Of a DNA stretch of 5,236 nt, positions 5,100 through 5,236 are shown one piece after another. The translations under genes were made by a program, and so were the position numbers. Source of the stretch: Synergistaceae bacterium. GTDB lineage: Bacteria > Synergistota > Synergistia > Synergistales > Synergistaceae. Under the pieces are notes generated by a model. The model saw only the letters and a list, made by a program, of their open reading frames with translations, searched no databases and was not told the DNA's origin. The stretch is from positions 1 through 5,236 of the forward strand of contig JAISDQ010000049.1 of the NCBI GenBank assembly GCA_031264605.1. The letters are read 5' to 3'. How positions within the stretch are numbered: position 1 is the first letter of the stretch; every line of letters starts with the position of its first letter.

Positions 5100-5236
5100 A
5101 TGAAAAAACGACGCCAGGCACGCGTTCCGCTCGCCGTCAAGGCGGCGGCGCTTTTGATTTTCGTAATTCTTTCGGTATTCGAACTGCCGAAAGCGTCCCC
5201 CGATGGACTGTCGCTGTACGCCTTCGACACGGGTCA
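5100..5236 (+). CDS. N-terminus of an exported or membrane-anchored protein, probably ComEC-like metallo-beta-lactamase fold hydrolase (cut by window edge)
   Basis: Only 45 complete residues are visible from ATG 5100. A basic start (MKKRRQARVPLAVK) leads to a hydrophobic segment (about 15-28), which is a signal anchor or uncleaved signal peptide. Then LSLYAFDTGQ (37-46; the last codon is incomplete in the window) reads like the first strand of the metallo-beta-lactamase domain found in ComEC/Rec2-type proteins (consensus L-x-V-x-F-x-D-V-G-Q-G-D-S). In that family the glycine and aspartate after the GQ precede the catalytic HxHxDH motif, which would lie beyond the edge. Stand-alone exported versions of this hydrolase are common, but their substrates are poorly defined and DNA uptake need not be involved. 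The only upstream purine run, GGAG (5079-5082), is too far away (17 bases) and could pair with CTCC (5091-5094). The gene follows the exported-protein gene by 31 bases on the same strand. Confidence 0.6.
   Translation, partial: MKKRRQARVPLAVKAAALLIFVILSVFELPKASPDGLSLYAFDTG

Noticed and set aside
4643..5230. A 195-residue minus-strand open frame opposite the exported-protein gene
   Set aside because: The plus strand has a strong Shine-Dalgarno, a signal peptide and a recognisable family pattern. The antisense frame has none of these.

Overview
The window is about 5.2 kb of GC-rich bacterial DNA, roughly 58-60% GC by eye. Isoleucine ATA and arginine AGA/AGG codons are unusually frequent for that composition. 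This codon habit, the hybrid kinase style and the small exported protein family would fit an anaerobe of the Synergistota or a GC-rich Clostridia-type lineage. That is inference from style, and no marker gene here fixes the taxonomy.

Left half, minus strand (1-3120): a membrane hybrid histidine kinase (six predicted membrane helices, HisKA, HATPase_c, receiver, Hpt, C-terminal helical tail) is followed 28 bases downstream by a PfkB-family carbohydrate kinase that runs off the left edge. The two probably form one transcription unit. The kinase start has no Shine-Dalgarno sequence, and a TGTTATAAT extended -10 touches its first ATG.

Middle (3121-3850): divergent from the kinase is a small plus-strand cupin with a good extended -10 promoter. 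Its metal-site spacing matches the four-histidine manganese cupin TM1459 of Thermotoga maritima. A gene-free stretch follows (3656-3850). It holds a compact set of nested, partly mutually exclusive inverted repeats (3662-3770), then a second TGATATAAT promoter.

Right half, plus strand (3851-5236): a free-standing Hpt phosphotransfer protein; a 91-residue protein whose C-terminal half looks like the flagellin C-terminal D0 helix with no flagellin N-terminus; a small exported protein or lipoprotein of an unnamed family; and the start of an exported or membrane-anchored protein with a ComEC-like metallo-beta-lactamase opening, cut by the right edge.

Possible connections: the hybrid kinase carries its own receiver and Hpt, and a second, soluble Hpt lies about 730 bases away in another transcription unit. 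The hybrid kinase could therefore feed more than one phosphorelay output, but nothing in the window proves that the two proteins are partners. The most unusual items are the flagellin-tail miniprotein, the structured intergenic element and the four-His cupin. I see no mobile element, CRISPR array, tRNA or rRNA.
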